A stretch of 64,000 nt of DNA from JBMNGN01 sp050949865 (GCA_050949865.1 JBMNGN010000002.1:62001-126000); one strand, 5' to 3'; counted from the first letter of the stretch, positions 1-8,189 are shown. Program-made: numbers and translations. Notes: a model not told the origin generated them from the letters alone.

Positions 1-2
1 CA

Positions 3-1778
3 TTGGGATTTGCAGAATCAGAATTAGATCCGCTGTGTAAAAGAATACCCTTTTATGCTGCCGCCGACCAAATAAGACTGCTTATGGACCGATTGCCTGA
101 ACTAAAAAACTGTGGTTTACATGCTCCAAAGTATAAACTGCTTTTAGACTGCTGTGAAGAATTGGCTGGCTTCCCGCGATTTCTTGGTATGCATTTAGGA
201 GGGGTGGTTATAAGCGATATCCCTATAACCCAGCTCACCCCCTTGCAATCTTCGGGGATCGGCCCGGCAATCAGCCAGTTTGACAAGGATGATATAGAAT
301 ACCTGGGACTTATCAAGCTTGATTTACTGCCCTTGCGCACCCTTTCTGTAGTCCGGGAAGCTGCTGCTTATATCAATCAGTCTGAAGATTTTAATTATGA
401 CCAGATTCCTTTAAATGACCAACCAACTTATGAAATGATTAACCGGGGGGAAACTATAGGGGTTTTTCAACTGGAAAGCCCGGCCCAGAGAGCTTTACAA
501 TCCCGGTTTAATGCTTGTGAGTTTGAGGATATAGTGGCCAGCATGGCACTTATAAGGCCGGGGCCGATAAAAGGAAATATGGTTGAGCCTTATATAAGCC
601 GTCGGCAGGGTAGGGAAGCCATTACTTACCTGCATCCTCTTTTAAAACCGATTCTCGATAAAACCTATGGGGTAGTTCTTTTTCAGGAACAGGTAATAGA
701 AATTGCTCAAGCTATTGCCGGTTTCACTCTGGGGGAAGCAGATCAGCTTCGGCGGGTAATGACCCATTCCCGTTCCCAGAAATCCATGAATGAAATCGGC
801 GAGACATTTATGAAGCGGGCTGTTCAGCGGGGAGTAGAAATTTCAGTGGCCAGGGAAATTTTTAGCTGCATATCGGGATATGCCGGCTATGGATTCTGTG
901 AAGCCCATGCTGCTGCATTTGCTACCACCAGCTTTAAGACTGCTTATCTGGTTAGGCATTATCCCGCCCAATATTTTACCGCAATCCTTAATAACCAGCC
1001 CATGGGATTTTATCCGGCCCGGATCATATGTAATGAAGCCCGGCGGCGGGGTATAGATATACTGCCTCCTGATATTAACCTCAGCGATGCTTTATTTACA
1101 GTGGAAAGAGGAGCTATTCGAGTTGGATTAAACCAGGTTAAAGGCATGAGTGCAGCTGCTTTGGAATCCATTATCGCTGCCAGGTCCTCTAATCCTTTTG
1201 CTTCACTTGAAGACTTTATGCTAAGGACGGCTTGTTCCTGTGACATTATTGAAAACCTTATTAAGTGCGGTGCATTTGATACAATTAACCTGGATAGGCA
1301 TTATTTGCTGGCCGTTCTGTTACATGGGGATGCTGTTAGGGTAACAGGAGATCTTGCTACCCTAACAGCGTCCCCATGTAACCCCCCTCCATGCAGCGCC
1401 AAGTATAAGGCCTGGGAATATGAGATACTGGGTATTGAAATAGGGGAGCATCGAATGGCAGCATGGCGGGATGAATTTAAAAAAAGGGGGATATGCAGCA
1501 GCCGGGAAGTCAAATCTTGTAAAAGCGGTTCAATGATAAAAATGGGGGGATTTCTTCTCCATCCCCATCGCCCCCCAACTAGAAGCGGCCGGATTACGGT
1601 TTTTTTCTCCCTCGAAGATGAATATGGGATTACAGATATAACCATGTTTGAAGATATATATATGAAGTACGGGTACCTTGTCTTTGGTCCACAATACGGC
1701 CCATTAATCGTTAGTGGCCGTTTGCAGCGCCGGGGACACGGGATAAATATTATAGCTCAAAAACTGGAAAGGGGTTAA
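3..1778 (+). CDS. DnaE2/ImuC-type error-prone DNA polymerase III alpha subunit, 5' truncated
   Basis: This is the C-terminal ~590 residues of a C-family DNA polymerase; the frame is already open at the window edge, so the N-terminal PHP domain and most of the palm lie outside. Fingers-region motifs such as ALIRPGPI, GVVLFQEQ and LRRVMTHS are visible. The later segment YGFCEAHAAAFA followed by LNNQPMGFY is the signature of the DnaE2/ImuC branch rather than replicative DnaE1. The protein ends just after an OB-fold (GGFLLHPHR to IIAQKLERG), with no long tau- or clamp-binding tail, which also fits ImuC. Such enzymes do mutagenic translesion synthesis and are usually SOS-induced; the promoter is not in the window. 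A 64-nt palindromic repeat lies in frame at 1319-1382 and adds about 21 residues between the helix-hairpin-helix region and the OB-fold. Confidence 0.85.
   Translation: MGFAESELDPLCKRIPFYAAADQIRLLMDRLPELKNCGLHAPKYKLLLDCCEELAGFPRFLGMHLGGVVISDIPITQLTPLQSSGIGPAISQFDKDDIEYLGLIKLDLLPLRTLSVVREAAAYINQSEDFNYDQIPLNDQPTYEMINRGETIGVFQLESPAQRALQSRFNACEFEDIVASMALIRPGPIKGNMVEPYISRRQGREAITYLHPLLKPILDKTYGVVLFQEQVIEIAQAIAGFTLGEADQLRRVMTHSRSQKSMNEIGETFMKRAVQRGVEISVAREIFSCISGYAGYGFCEAHAAAFATTSFKTAYLVRHYPAQYFTAILNNQPMGFYPARIICNEARRRGIDILPPDINLSDALFTVERGAIRVGLNQVKGMSAAALESIIAARSSNPFASLEDFMLRTACSCDIIENLIKCGAFDTINLDRHYLLAVLLHGDAVRVTGDLATLTASPCNPPPCSAKYKAWEYEILGIEIGEHRMAAWRDEFKKRGICSSREVKSCKSGSMIKMGGFLLHPHRPPTRSGRITVFFSLEDEYGITDITMFEDIYMKYGYLVFGPQYGPLIVSGRLQRRGHGINIIAQKLERG
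1319..1382. repeat. Palindromic repeat inside the polymerase reading frame
   Basis: Two 25-nt arms, 1319-1343 and 1358-1382, are reverse complements with a single mismatch, which would be a U.G wobble in RNA. They are separated by a 14-nt loop. The arms begin GTTACATGGGGA. The element is translated without a stop, giving the low-complexity stretch LLHGDAVRVTGDLATLTAS. The size and near-perfect symmetry resemble REP/MITE elements, including ones known to insert in frame into genes in other bacteria. Confidence 0.8.
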
Positions 1779-2063
1779 AGAATAAAGGGTTTCCGGGTTA
1801 GCTTTTATAAAGGAATTGGTTATAAAGAGCGCTAACTGGAAGAAAACTGTCCCTTGGCTAAGGGTTGCTAAAAACCCGGTTAAATTGCCCAAACAGGAAG
1901 AAGGGATATAAAGGAGCTGAAAGGGGGCAAATAACTCGGAAGTTTTTTAAAATAGTTTAAGCTAAAGGTTAAAATGTGCTACAGTTGATTTAGTTTTTCT
2001 TATAGTTGGTCTTCTTAAACCAAAAAACAATTCCGGGTTCCCCTGGAAAATTCGGGAGGATTG

Positions 2064-3296
2064 ATGTTGGGGGATAAGGACGGAAATGACGGGAATACCC
2101 GTATTTTAATGCAAATAAGTAAAATATGGACCAAAAACTTTACTTTATTGTGTTTTGCCAACCTGGCTATCTTCATGAGCATCCAGGTGCTTTTGCCTAC
2201 TCTGCCGGTCTATTTATCTTTAATTGGGGGCAGCCAGCAGGATGTTGGGTTTGCGATGGGAGCGTTTACTATTTGTGCTATGGTTGTTCGTCCAATAGCA
2301 GGCTGGTTGGTGGATACTTATGGCAGGAAAAGAGTTATAACCCTGGGTATGTTTTTGCTTTTTGCGGTTTCAGGGCTTTACCGCTTATCTACTTTGCCTA
2401 TTATGATAATAGCTGCCCGGGGTTTGCATGGGCTAGCTTTTGGGGTAGTGGGTACTGCTGTCAGCACCCTGGTAGTTGATATTCTTCCCAAAACTCGCCT
2501 GACCGAAGGTATGGGCTATTTCGGGCTGACTACTTCCTTGTCCATGTCTATTGCTCCTATTATAGGTTTCTGGCTGGCTGACAATATGGGTTATCCGGCT
2601 TTATTCCTGTGGATTGTTGCAATGAGCCTGGTAGCCTTAATATTGAGTTTGCCGGTTAAGGAAGTTAGTTTTACCCGGAATACTTCAGAAGGTTACTTTG
2701 CCCATATCTGGGCTAATCTTTTGGAGAGATCCTCTATACCTGCCTCATCGGTAATGTTCTTAATTGCAGTAGTTTATGGTTCTGTCCTTTCATTTATTGC
2801 GTTATATGCTTTGGAGTCTGGTATAGATAACATCGGAGTATTTTTTACGGTAATGGCTGTATCCACGCTTATTTCCCGGCCTTTATCGGGCCGTTGGGCT
2901 GATCGAGGTGGTACCAGCCAGGTAATCCTTATAGGCCAGGGGGGCGTTTTCATTGCTACTCTGATTATCGCGTTATCCCATAGTATAGAAGAACTAATGA
3001 TCGCCGGGGCAATGCTGGGATTTGGTATCGGTTTTTGCGTTCCTACCCTGCAGGCCTTGTCAGTTCGCTATGCCCCTGCTTATAGGAGAGGAGCTGCTAC
3101 CGGCACTTTTTTTATTGCCTTTGATCTGGGTATCGGGTTGGGAACAATTGTATGGGGGTATGTGGTAGCCTTTACCAGCTTTCAGATCATGTATTTTACC
3201 TCTCTGATTCCTGTGATCCTAGCTGGAGCCTTGTTTAATGGCTTAAAAACCCGCGGTTATTTCTCGCCAAGGGAAGAGCTACCGGCCAAAATTTAA
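2064..3296 (+). CDS. MFS-family efflux transporter
   Basis: A 410-residue inner-membrane protein with about twelve hydrophobic segments and the major-facilitator layout. The loop between helices 2 and 3 carries the MFS signature (GWLVDTYGRKRVI) and the second half repeats a similar motif (GRWADRGGTSQVI). The family exports drugs or small metabolites by proton antiport; the substrate cannot be read from sequence. The start is taken as ATG 2064 behind GGGAGGA, since the overlapping TTG three bases upstream is too close to the Shine-Dalgarno. It stands alone, converging on the ferredoxin gene. An 8-bp inverted repeat (CCCTTAAC, 3298-3305 and 3320-3327) lies between the two genes without a T-run. 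Confidence 0.85.
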   Translation: MLGDKDGNDGNTRILMQISKIWTKNFTLLCFANLAIFMSIQVLLPTLPVYLSLIGGSQQDVGFAMGAFTICAMVVRPIAGWLVDTYGRKRVITLGMFLLFAVSGLYRLSTLPIMIIAARGLHGLAFGVVGTAVSTLVVDILPKTRLTEGMGYFGLTTSLSMSIAPIIGFWLADNMGYPALFLWIVAMSLVALILSLPVKEVSFTRNTSEGYFAHIWANLLERSSIPASSVMFLIAVVYGSVLSFIALYALESGIDNIGVFFTVMAVSTLISRPLSGRWADRGGTSQVILIGQGGVFIATLIIALSHSIEELMIAGAMLGFGIGFCVPTLQALSVRYAPAYRRGAATGTFFIAFDLGIGLGTIVWGYVVAFTSFQIMYFTSLIPVILAGALFNGLKTRGYFSPREELPAKI

Positions 3297-3347
3297 TCCC
3301 TTAACCTCTCATCCAAGAAGTTAAGGGGCTGAGGACAGCTTTCGCAG

Positions 3348-3725
3348 CTAGCCATGTATCAGTCTAGGCAGGCACCTGGTACATATCCAAGTGCTGTTGC
3401 CTTGATACTTTACCGCTATTAAATAGTTTTGGTCTTCAGATTTTCCGCAGGAACTGCATACCTGGGGAATATATTTAGCGGTGTTTTTTGTTCTTTGTTC
3501 CATTACTGCCTTTTCGGAAAAATCCACAGCTTCCCGGGCTTCCAGTGAGAGTGCTCCGGTGGGACATATTCCCAGGCAAAAGCCAGCACCATCGCATAGC
3601 TCTTCTCTTATTACCTTTGCTTTACCATTAACTAATTCTAAAGCACCCTCTGCGCATGGGCTGATACAAGCTCCACAACCATTGCACAGTTTTTCATCTA
3701 TTTTTACTATCATTCTTTTACTCAA
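3348..3725 (-). CDS. 4Fe-4S dicluster ferredoxin with C-terminal zinc-ribbon-like pairs
   Basis: About 125 residues. The first half has two ferredoxin motifs, CNGCGACISPC and CDGAGFCLGICP; the second replaces the usual second cysteine position with Ala-Gly spacing, so cluster 2 may be atypical. The second half adds CSSCGK and CTRC pairs, suggesting a zinc ribbon or a further metal site. This fits an electron carrier or the small subunit of an oxidoreductase, with no enzyme partner adjacent. The start is taken as TTG 3725 behind AGGAAGG; ATG 3713 is an alternative. It is divergent from the Rrf2 regulator gene, which may control it, because many Rrf2 proteins sense Fe-S or redox state. Confidence 0.8.
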   Translation of the reverse strand: MSKRMIVKIDEKLCNGCGACISPCAEGALELVNGKAKVIREELCDGAGFCLGICPTGALSLEAREAVDFSEKAVMEQRTKNTAKYIPQVCSSCGKSEDQNYLIAVKYQGNSTWICTRCLPRLIHG

Positions 3726-3863
3726 TAGTGCACCTTCCTTCCTTAGCTTAACCAATACAATAATAAGCCTTTTCCCCAGTTAAATCAAGACAAAGATAAT
3801 CCAATTACACCTGTTAGGGTGGTAATCGAGGGGGAAATGTATCCTTAAGAACACCGGGTTTCT

Positions 3864-3892
3864 TTGACTAATCCGGCTTTATATAAGATAAT
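3864..3892 (+). promoter_or_regulatory. Predicted sigma-A promoter of the Rrf2 gene
   Basis: TTGACT at 3864-3869 and GATAAT at 3887-3892 are separated by exactly 17 bp. They lie about 50 bp upstream of the regulator start at 3943. Confidence 0.55.
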
Positions 3893-3942
3893 AAGAATAA
3901 AAGATATATTAGATTCAAGTTATCCAGTTGGGGGATGGACAG

Positions 3943-4371
3943 ATGCAGATCACCAGACAATCAGAATATGCGATTAGAACTATGCTGGAACTGGCTCAAA
4001 GGCCCTCGGGCGAGATTGTTTCTAGTAAAGTTATTTCAGAAAATCAGGATATACCGGAAGATTTTTTAAAGAAAACCATCCAGCTATTGGCGGTAAACCA
4101 GCTAGTTACAACCCACAGGGGAACTCATGGAGGGGTAAGGTTGGCTCGACCTATAGACAAGATCACCATTGCCGATATAATAGTAGCTATCGAAGGGCCT
4201 TTTGCCATTAACCCCTGTTTAAATCCTGGTTATGATTGCAAAAACCTTTTGACCTGCCCGGTTCATAGAACATTGGCTCGTGCCCAATCCAAATTTGTAG
4301 AAGAATTGAGCCGGCAAACCCTCGCAGATTTAATTGATGAATACCATAAGCTAAAAGCGAACAAGAATTAA
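3943..4371 (+). CDS. Rrf2-family transcriptional regulator
   Basis: A 142-residue winged-helix regulator. The N-terminus (MQITRQSEYAIRTMLELA) and the wing region (THRGTHGGVRLARP) are typical Rrf2 features. Three cysteines in the order C-x7-C-x5-C (NPCLNPGYDC, LTCPVHR) match the cluster-binding loop of IscR/NsrR-like members, so Fe-S or redox sensing is likely; the exact signal is unknown. The start is ATG 3943 behind GGGGGATGG; an upstream TTG at 3928 sits in the Shine-Dalgarno region. Candidate targets are the divergent ferredoxin gene and the downstream FtsH-like gene, which has a palindrome at 4445-4457. Confidence 0.88.
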   Translation: MQITRQSEYAIRTMLELAQRPSGEIVSSKVISENQDIPEDFLKKTIQLLAVNQLVTTHRGTHGGVRLARPIDKITIADIIVAIEGPFAINPCLNPGYDCKNLLTCPVHRTLARAQSKFVEELSRQTLADLIDEYHKLKANKN

Positions 4372-4419
4372 GGAACAGTTTTATTACATTCTATAGTCCT
4401 TGGAAATTGGGACCTGGAA

Positions 4420-4437
4420 GGCCGGTTTAACCCGGCC
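4420..4437 (+). terminator. Weak hairpin after the Rrf2 gene
   Basis: A 6-bp GC-rich stem, GGCCGG (4420-4425) with CCGGCC (4432-4437), is followed only by CTTGTTG. It is therefore a poor or leaky terminator. Confidence 0.35.
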
Positions 4438-4444
4438 CTTGTTG

Positions 4445-4457
4445 ATCTTGTCAAGAT
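4445..4457. promoter_or_regulatory. Palindrome, possible operator of the FtsH-like gene
   Basis: ATCTTGTCAAGAT is a perfect 6+1+6 palindrome placed directly before a TATACT (4459-4464) that could serve as a -10 box. No good -35 box is seen. A repressor such as the neighbouring Rrf2 protein could bind here; this is an inference. Confidence 0.3.
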
Positions 4458-4518
4458 GTATACTTACCCCGGTATTAGGCACAATAAAAACTAATAGGTC
4501 TGCTGGAGAGAGGTAGCC

Positions 4519-6063
4519 ATGAAAAACCTGAGCAGTAACAAATATATTCCTATTTTACTTGGTATTTGTTTATTACTGGTGTTAATGTCTCCCTGCGCAC
4601 CGTCAATACGGAGTATAACCGGCATACACCAAATTGGGCCTATGACCATCGTATTAATTGTTATTCTTTTGCTGGGGGTTGTCCCATTTTATTATGAGTA
4701 TAGAGAAAGGAGCCGGGCCGATCTCTTCAGTCAATCGAAAAAGAGGTTCCAGGCAATAGAAAGGGCGCCATTCCCCAAAATCGCCGGCCTGGAAGAGCCC
4801 AAACGAGAGCTATATGAAATTTTAGAGTTTATCCAATTCCCAGACAAATTTCGCAGGCTGGGGGCTAAAATACCAAAAGGGATAATACTGTACGGACCGC
4901 CGGGAACGGGTAAAACTTTGCTGGCCAAGTCTTTAGCCCAGGAAGCGGAAGTAGAGTTTATAGCAGTTAGTGGCTCCGAGTTTGTAGAAAAGTATGTAGG
5001 TATGGGAGCCTCCAGGGTTAGGGAACTTTTTGAGCGGGCCAGGCAAAGCCCAAATGGAGCCATTATATTTATTGATGAGATTGATTCATTAGGCCGCAAA
5101 CGGGAAGGCGGAGAGAACCATATAGAAAAAGATCAAACCTTAAACCAGCTGTTGGTGGAAATGGACGGGTTTAACAGTGAGCAGGAAAACATCATAATTA
5201 TTGGCTCCACCAACCGGTTAGATATTCTGGATCCGGCTTTGCTTCGTCCGGGAAGGTTTGATCGTCATATCAGTATCGGTTATCCGTCATTGAAAGAGCG
5301 GCTGGAGATCCTTAAAGTGCATACTGCAGATAAACCCCTTTGGGATGTAGATCTTGAGTATATTGCCCACCAGACTTCTGGTATGACCGGGGCAGATCTG
5401 GCTAATATATGTAATGAAGCAGCAATTATGGCTGTGCGGAATAATCAGGATTGTATTACTATTAATGATATGATTGCGGCTATGGACCGGATTATTGCGG
5501 GTATCGAAAACCGTTCCTACCTGATGTCGGAGCAGGAGAGAAAAAGGGTAGCCTGCCATGAGTCAGGGCATGCAGTAGTAGGGTTTTTTCTGGGGGATGA
5601 ACAGGTACGAAGGGTTTCAATATTACCCCGGGGCGAAACCCTGGGATTTATCATGCAAAGCGGCAAACATGACAAAAGGTTGTATACTTTTACAGAGCTA
5701 AGCAATAAAATTATAACCGCTATGGCCGGCAGGGCAGCTGAGGAATTAATGTTTGGGGAAGTATCTTCAGGCTCGGGAAACGATATTCAAAAAGCAACTG
5801 ATATTGCTCTAAAGATGGTATCGGAACTAGGCATGGCGGAAAACAGGATATCTAATTGTTCCTACGTTCTGAAGCAAGATCCCATATTCATATATAATGA
5901 AGTTGAAAGAATTGTACAAAACGCCCTTAACCAGGCAAAAAGCATTATCCGCAAAAACTATTCTGTTTTTGAAGACCTGTTTACGGAATTGCTCAATAAA
6001 GAGTCCCTTAGCGAAGCCGAGCTAGAGGTGATACTCACTCAAGCAATAAGGCTGGTTAAATAA
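4519..6063 (+). CDS. FtsH-like membrane AAA+ zinc metalloprotease, short form
   Basis: A 514-residue paralogue of FtsH. Two hydrophobic segments (about 10-27 and 42-57) are separated by only about 14 residues, so the ~70-residue extracytoplasmic domain of normal FtsH is essentially absent. The AAA domain has Walker A GPPGTGKT (126-133), pore loop YVGMGA, Walker B IIFIDEID, and the second region of homology NRLDILDPALLRPGRFDR. The peptidase has HESGH (347-351) and a downstream Asp ligand in SGNDIQKATDIA. All catalytic parts appear intact, so an ATP-dependent protease anchored in the membrane is expected. Usual FtsH is over 600 residues. Substrates are unknown; the Rrf2 gene just upstream may regulate it. 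Confidence 0.88.
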   Translation: MKNLSSNKYIPILLGICLLLVLMSPCAPSIRSITGIHQIGPMTIVLIVILLLGVVPFYYEYRERSRADLFSQSKKRFQAIERAPFPKIAGLEEPKRELYEILEFIQFPDKFRRLGAKIPKGIILYGPPGTGKTLLAKSLAQEAEVEFIAVSGSEFVEKYVGMGASRVRELFERARQSPNGAIIFIDEIDSLGRKREGGENHIEKDQTLNQLLVEMDGFNSEQENIIIIGSTNRLDILDPALLRPGRFDRHISIGYPSLKERLEILKVHTADKPLWDVDLEYIAHQTSGMTGADLANICNEAAIMAVRNNQDCITINDMIAAMDRIIAGIENRSYLMSEQERKRVACHESGHAVVGFFLGDEQVRRVSILPRGETLGFIMQSGKHDKRLYTFTELSNKIITAMAGRAAEELMFGEVSSGSGNDIQKATDIALKMVSELGMAENRISNCSYVLKQDPIFIYNEVERIVQNALNQAKSIIRKNYSVFEDLFTELLNKESLSEAELEVILTQAIRLVK

Positions 6064-6071
6064 AAAAACGC

Positions 6072-6107
6072 CAATGCCCGCCCTTAACAATGTCAGGGCA
6101 GGCATTG
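6072..6107. terminator. Bidirectional terminator between FtsH-like gene and yvrJ
   Basis: A 13-bp stem with one mismatch (6072-6084 and 6095-6107) and a 10-nt loop. An A-run upstream (6062-6068) gives a U-tract for the minus-strand genes. TTTT at 6117-6120 serves the plus strand less well. Confidence 0.65.
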
Positions 6108-6137
6108 CCCGGCAAGTTTTGAACTGGAAATTCCTGG

Positions 6138-6287
6138 TTACGGTTTCTTTATTGATTCTATGGCTTTTTTCAAATCACAGATAGCCAGGGTTAGTTGCTC
6201 AAGTTTATATTCGATTCTTACCAGAAGATAGGCAGCAACAGCGATTGGAAATCCTACATTGCCGATTGTGGTCAGGATATCATCCAT
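6138..6287 (-). CDS. YvrJ-family small protein
   Basis: A 49-residue protein that starts MDDILTTIGNVGFPIAVAAY and continues LLVRIEYKLEQL, the hallmark of the YvrJ family: a short helix, a hydrophobic stretch ending LLVRIE, and an amphipathic or coiled-coil tail. It starts at ATG 6287 behind AGAAGGTG and stops at 6138. It is the third gene of a minus-strand trio with DUF1659 and DUF2922 proteins, a recurrent arrangement in Firmicutes. One membrane segment is likely. Function is unknown. Confidence 0.8.
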   Translation of the reverse strand: MDDILTTIGNVGFPIAVAAYLLVRIEYKLEQLTLAICDLKKAIESIKKP

Positions 6288-6329
6288 AAATTCACCTTCT
6301 CTACCGATAAAAGATTAAGGGAGTGTTTT

Positions 6330-6554
6330 TTAAAGGATTTCCAATTCTTCAGTTTGCCTGGTTGTTATGATAGCACCCAGTTTCCCGTTAAGTTCCCCAA
6401 CGCTGGTCATAAAGATATTTTTACTGATAATGTTATCCATAACCTGAGCTACTTCATTTGAAGTCAAATCTTCTCTAGGATCATACACCCTCATGCGATG
6501 CGTTTTATTTAGATCAGTCGAAAAAATGAGTTCCAGGGTTTTTTGAGTCGCCAT
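6330..6554 (-). CDS. DUF2922 family protein
   Basis: A 74-residue protein. The pattern TLELIFSTDLNKTHRMRVYD, then PREDLTSNEVAQVMDNII and IITTRQTEELEI at the end, matches DUF2922, small proteins of unknown function. It lies between the DUF1659 gene and yvrJ, all on the minus strand with short gaps, so one transcript is likely. It has a clear Shine-Dalgarno (AAGGAGG) upstream. No catalytic residues or membrane segments are seen. Confidence 0.85.
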   Translation of the reverse strand: MATQKTLELIFSTDLNKTHRMRVYDPREDLTSNEVAQVMDNIISKNIFMTSVGELNGKLGAIITTRQTEELEIL

Positions 6555-6586
6555 CTCTCATAACCTCCTTTTTCATGGTTTTAAGC

Positions 6587-6811
6587 TTAGGCTTCTTGGA
6601 TCTCTATGGTGTCCCTGCGCTGAATCGCCAAGACGTTTCTTTCCTGCAAGGATATGATATCCTGGGCTATTGCATAGACATCATCATCACTGGCTGAACA
6701 TTTTACGTTTTTATAGGTGCGGTTAATGCTTAGCTGCTGCCCAGACCCGCCTAAACCGTTGTCCATTACTAAAATCAACTCACTTGTTAAAGGGACTTGA
6801 TTGGTGGCCAT
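6587..6811 (-). CDS. DUF1659 family protein
   Basis: A 74-residue protein with the DUF1659 pattern: LSINRTYKNVKCSASDDDVY followed by AIAQDIISLQ and RRDTIEIQE. It starts at ATG 6811 behind AAGGAGGG, 8 nt away, rather than at the longer frame opening at 6865. It is the first gene of the DUF1659-DUF2922-YvrJ trio. Function is unknown; the constant gene order in Firmicutes suggests that the three products act together. Confidence 0.85.
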   Translation of the reverse strand: MATNQVPLTSELILVMDNGLGGSGQQLSINRTYKNVKCSASDDDVYAIAQDIISLQERNVLAIQRRDTIEIQEA

Positions 6812-7108
6812 GGTATAAACCCTCCTTAATAATAGACTAAAGCCCCCTTCGCATGGCTTCAGCATAATTTTAAAGAATATCCGCTAAACAGTGAAATCCG
6901 TCATTTTTTATATTTGGCCCAGTTGATTTACCCCGTAAGGATAAATCAGCACCTGCTGAAACCGAAGGATTTAACAGGGCAATATACCTTAATGAAAAGC
7001 TAGAACAACCATAATTCCAGCAAAATAGCTGATCAAGATTGGCTGATTGATGGCAGTTGTATCAATATGATAAAATTTTGGCAATGACAGGAATAAGGAG
7101 AATGATAT

Positions 7109-7861
7109 ATGGATAGGGATGCTATCGGCAGAATAGTTGATATTTTAGCTAAGTCCAACCAGACGGTAGTCGTTACTGGGGCAGGTATTAGTACCGAAGC
7201 CGGGATCCCCGATTTTAGGGGGGAAAACGGTATTTACCGTAAACTGGGTGGGGAAGAAGCGGTTATGGAGATTATAAACATCAACACCTTTAGGCGAAAC
7301 CCAGAAAAGTTCTACGAGTTTTATAAAGCTCATTTTGTTCTGCCTCCAGTGCAACCATCAAAAGCCCATTTAGCCTTGGCCAGGATGGAGAAAAAAGGAT
7401 GGATAAAGGCAGTAGTAACCCAAAACGTTGATTCATTACATCAAAACGCGGGAACCCAAAACTTGATACCAATTCATGGAACCCGTAACCGGTTTATATG
7501 CACAGGGGGATGCCCCGGGGTGTACGATTGGGATTATATATTGAAATTGCCTAAAGTAGTTCCAACCTGCCCTAATTGTGATAAGGTTTTAAAGCCCGAT
7601 GTGGTTTTATTCGGTGAACCGATTAATAATTACCAGATTGCTGAGCAAACCATAGCGGAAGCCAGTGCCCTGGTAGTTATTGGTTCTTCTTTGAGCGTAT
7701 ATCCACTGGCAGCTTTTGTAAGGGACTACGATAACGGTGAACTGATTATTATTAACCGGGGACCGACCGAGTTAGACTATGCAGCAACCATAAAGCTTGA
7801 TACCAACCAAACCGGAGATACCTTAGAAGAAATAGAAAAACGCCTGGAAGAGACAGCTTAA
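7109..7861 (+). CDS. Sir2-family NAD-dependent protein deacylase (sirtuin)
   Basis: A 250-residue cytosolic sirtuin that removes acyl groups from lysines, using NAD and producing nicotinamide and O-acetyl-ADP-ribose. Visible motifs are GAGISTEAGIPDFRG (24-38) for NAD binding, TQNVDSLHQNAG (104-115), catalytic His123 in PIHG, and zinc cysteines 131, 135, 154 and 157. The late NAD-binding motifs GSSLSVYP and IINRGPTELD are also present. Length is normal for the bacterial CobB/SrtN type. It is monocistronic, followed by a hairpin. In an organism full of acyl-CoA chemistry a role in reversing protein acylation is plausible. Confidence 0.93.
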   Translation: MDRDAIGRIVDILAKSNQTVVVTGAGISTEAGIPDFRGENGIYRKLGGEEAVMEIININTFRRNPEKFYEFYKAHFVLPPVQPSKAHLALARMEKKGWIKAVVTQNVDSLHQNAGTQNLIPIHGTRNRFICTGGCPGVYDWDYILKLPKVVPTCPNCDKVLKPDVVLFGEPINNYQIAEQTIAEASALVVIGSSLSVYPLAAFVRDYDNGELIIINRGPTELDYAATIKLDTNQTGDTLEEIEKRLEETA

Positions 7862-7912
7862 AAACCTTTTCCTGCTTTCCCTGACCTTTTATAGTACATT
7901 ACACAAATTGGA

Positions 7913-7940
7913 GGGAAGCGTGAGAATCTAATTGCTTCCC
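7913..7940. terminator. Bidirectional hairpin after the sirtuin gene
   Basis: GGGAAGC (7913-7919) pairs with GCTTCCC (7934-7940) across a 14-nt loop, between the sirtuin gene and a convergent small gene. T-runs are weak on both sides. Confidence 0.4.
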
Positions 7941-7963
7941 CCATTTTCCTGTGGCAAAACCGG

Positions 7964-8125
7964 CTAATCCATAGGGCCTTTTTCCCAATACTGGCGGATT
8001 TTCCGCAAGGCGTATCCTCCAAAATACAGTCCGTTTATAAAAGCAATAGGGATAGCTAGAAAGCCGAACCAGTTTATCTTTTGTTTCATATCTTCTTTCC
8101 CATCTGTGGTGCGGAATCTGGTCAT
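7964..8125 (-). CDS. Small membrane protein, 53 aa
   Basis: Reads MTRFRTTDGKEDMKQ, then a hydrophobic segment (WFGFLAIPIAFINGLYFGG) and a basic tail (LRKIRQYWEKGPMD). It starts at ATG 8125 with a strong Shine-Dalgarno AAAGGAGG 8 nt away and stops at TAG 7964. I do not recognise a family. A single transmembrane helix with a basic C-terminus suggests an inner-membrane peptide. Confidence 0.6.
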   Translation of the reverse strand: MTRFRTTDGKEDMKQKINWFGFLAIPIAFINGLYFGGYALRKIRQYWEKGPMD

Positions 8126-8189
8126 GATAATTCCTCCTTTTGATTAATATTTTTCGCTAAAAGGCTGCAAATATATCAGGGGATTGTTC

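Noticed and set aside
1301..1645. 114-codon minus-strand frame spanning the palindrome in the polymerase gene
   Set aside because: It is antisense to a well-supported gene; the palindrome makes both strands read alike, which explains the open frame.
2126..2479. 117-codon frame within the MFS gene
   Set aside because: It is an alternative frame of a clear membrane protein, with Cys/Trp-rich unlikely composition and no start site.
6195..6461. 88-codon plus-strand frame over yvrJ and the DUF2922 gene
   Set aside because: It is antisense to two recognisable small proteins with good ribosome-binding sites.
6924..6948. 7-bp inverted repeat TGATTTA/TAAATCA before the sirtuin gene
   Set aside because: AT-rich and short, expected by chance in this composition, and not placed at a clear promoter.
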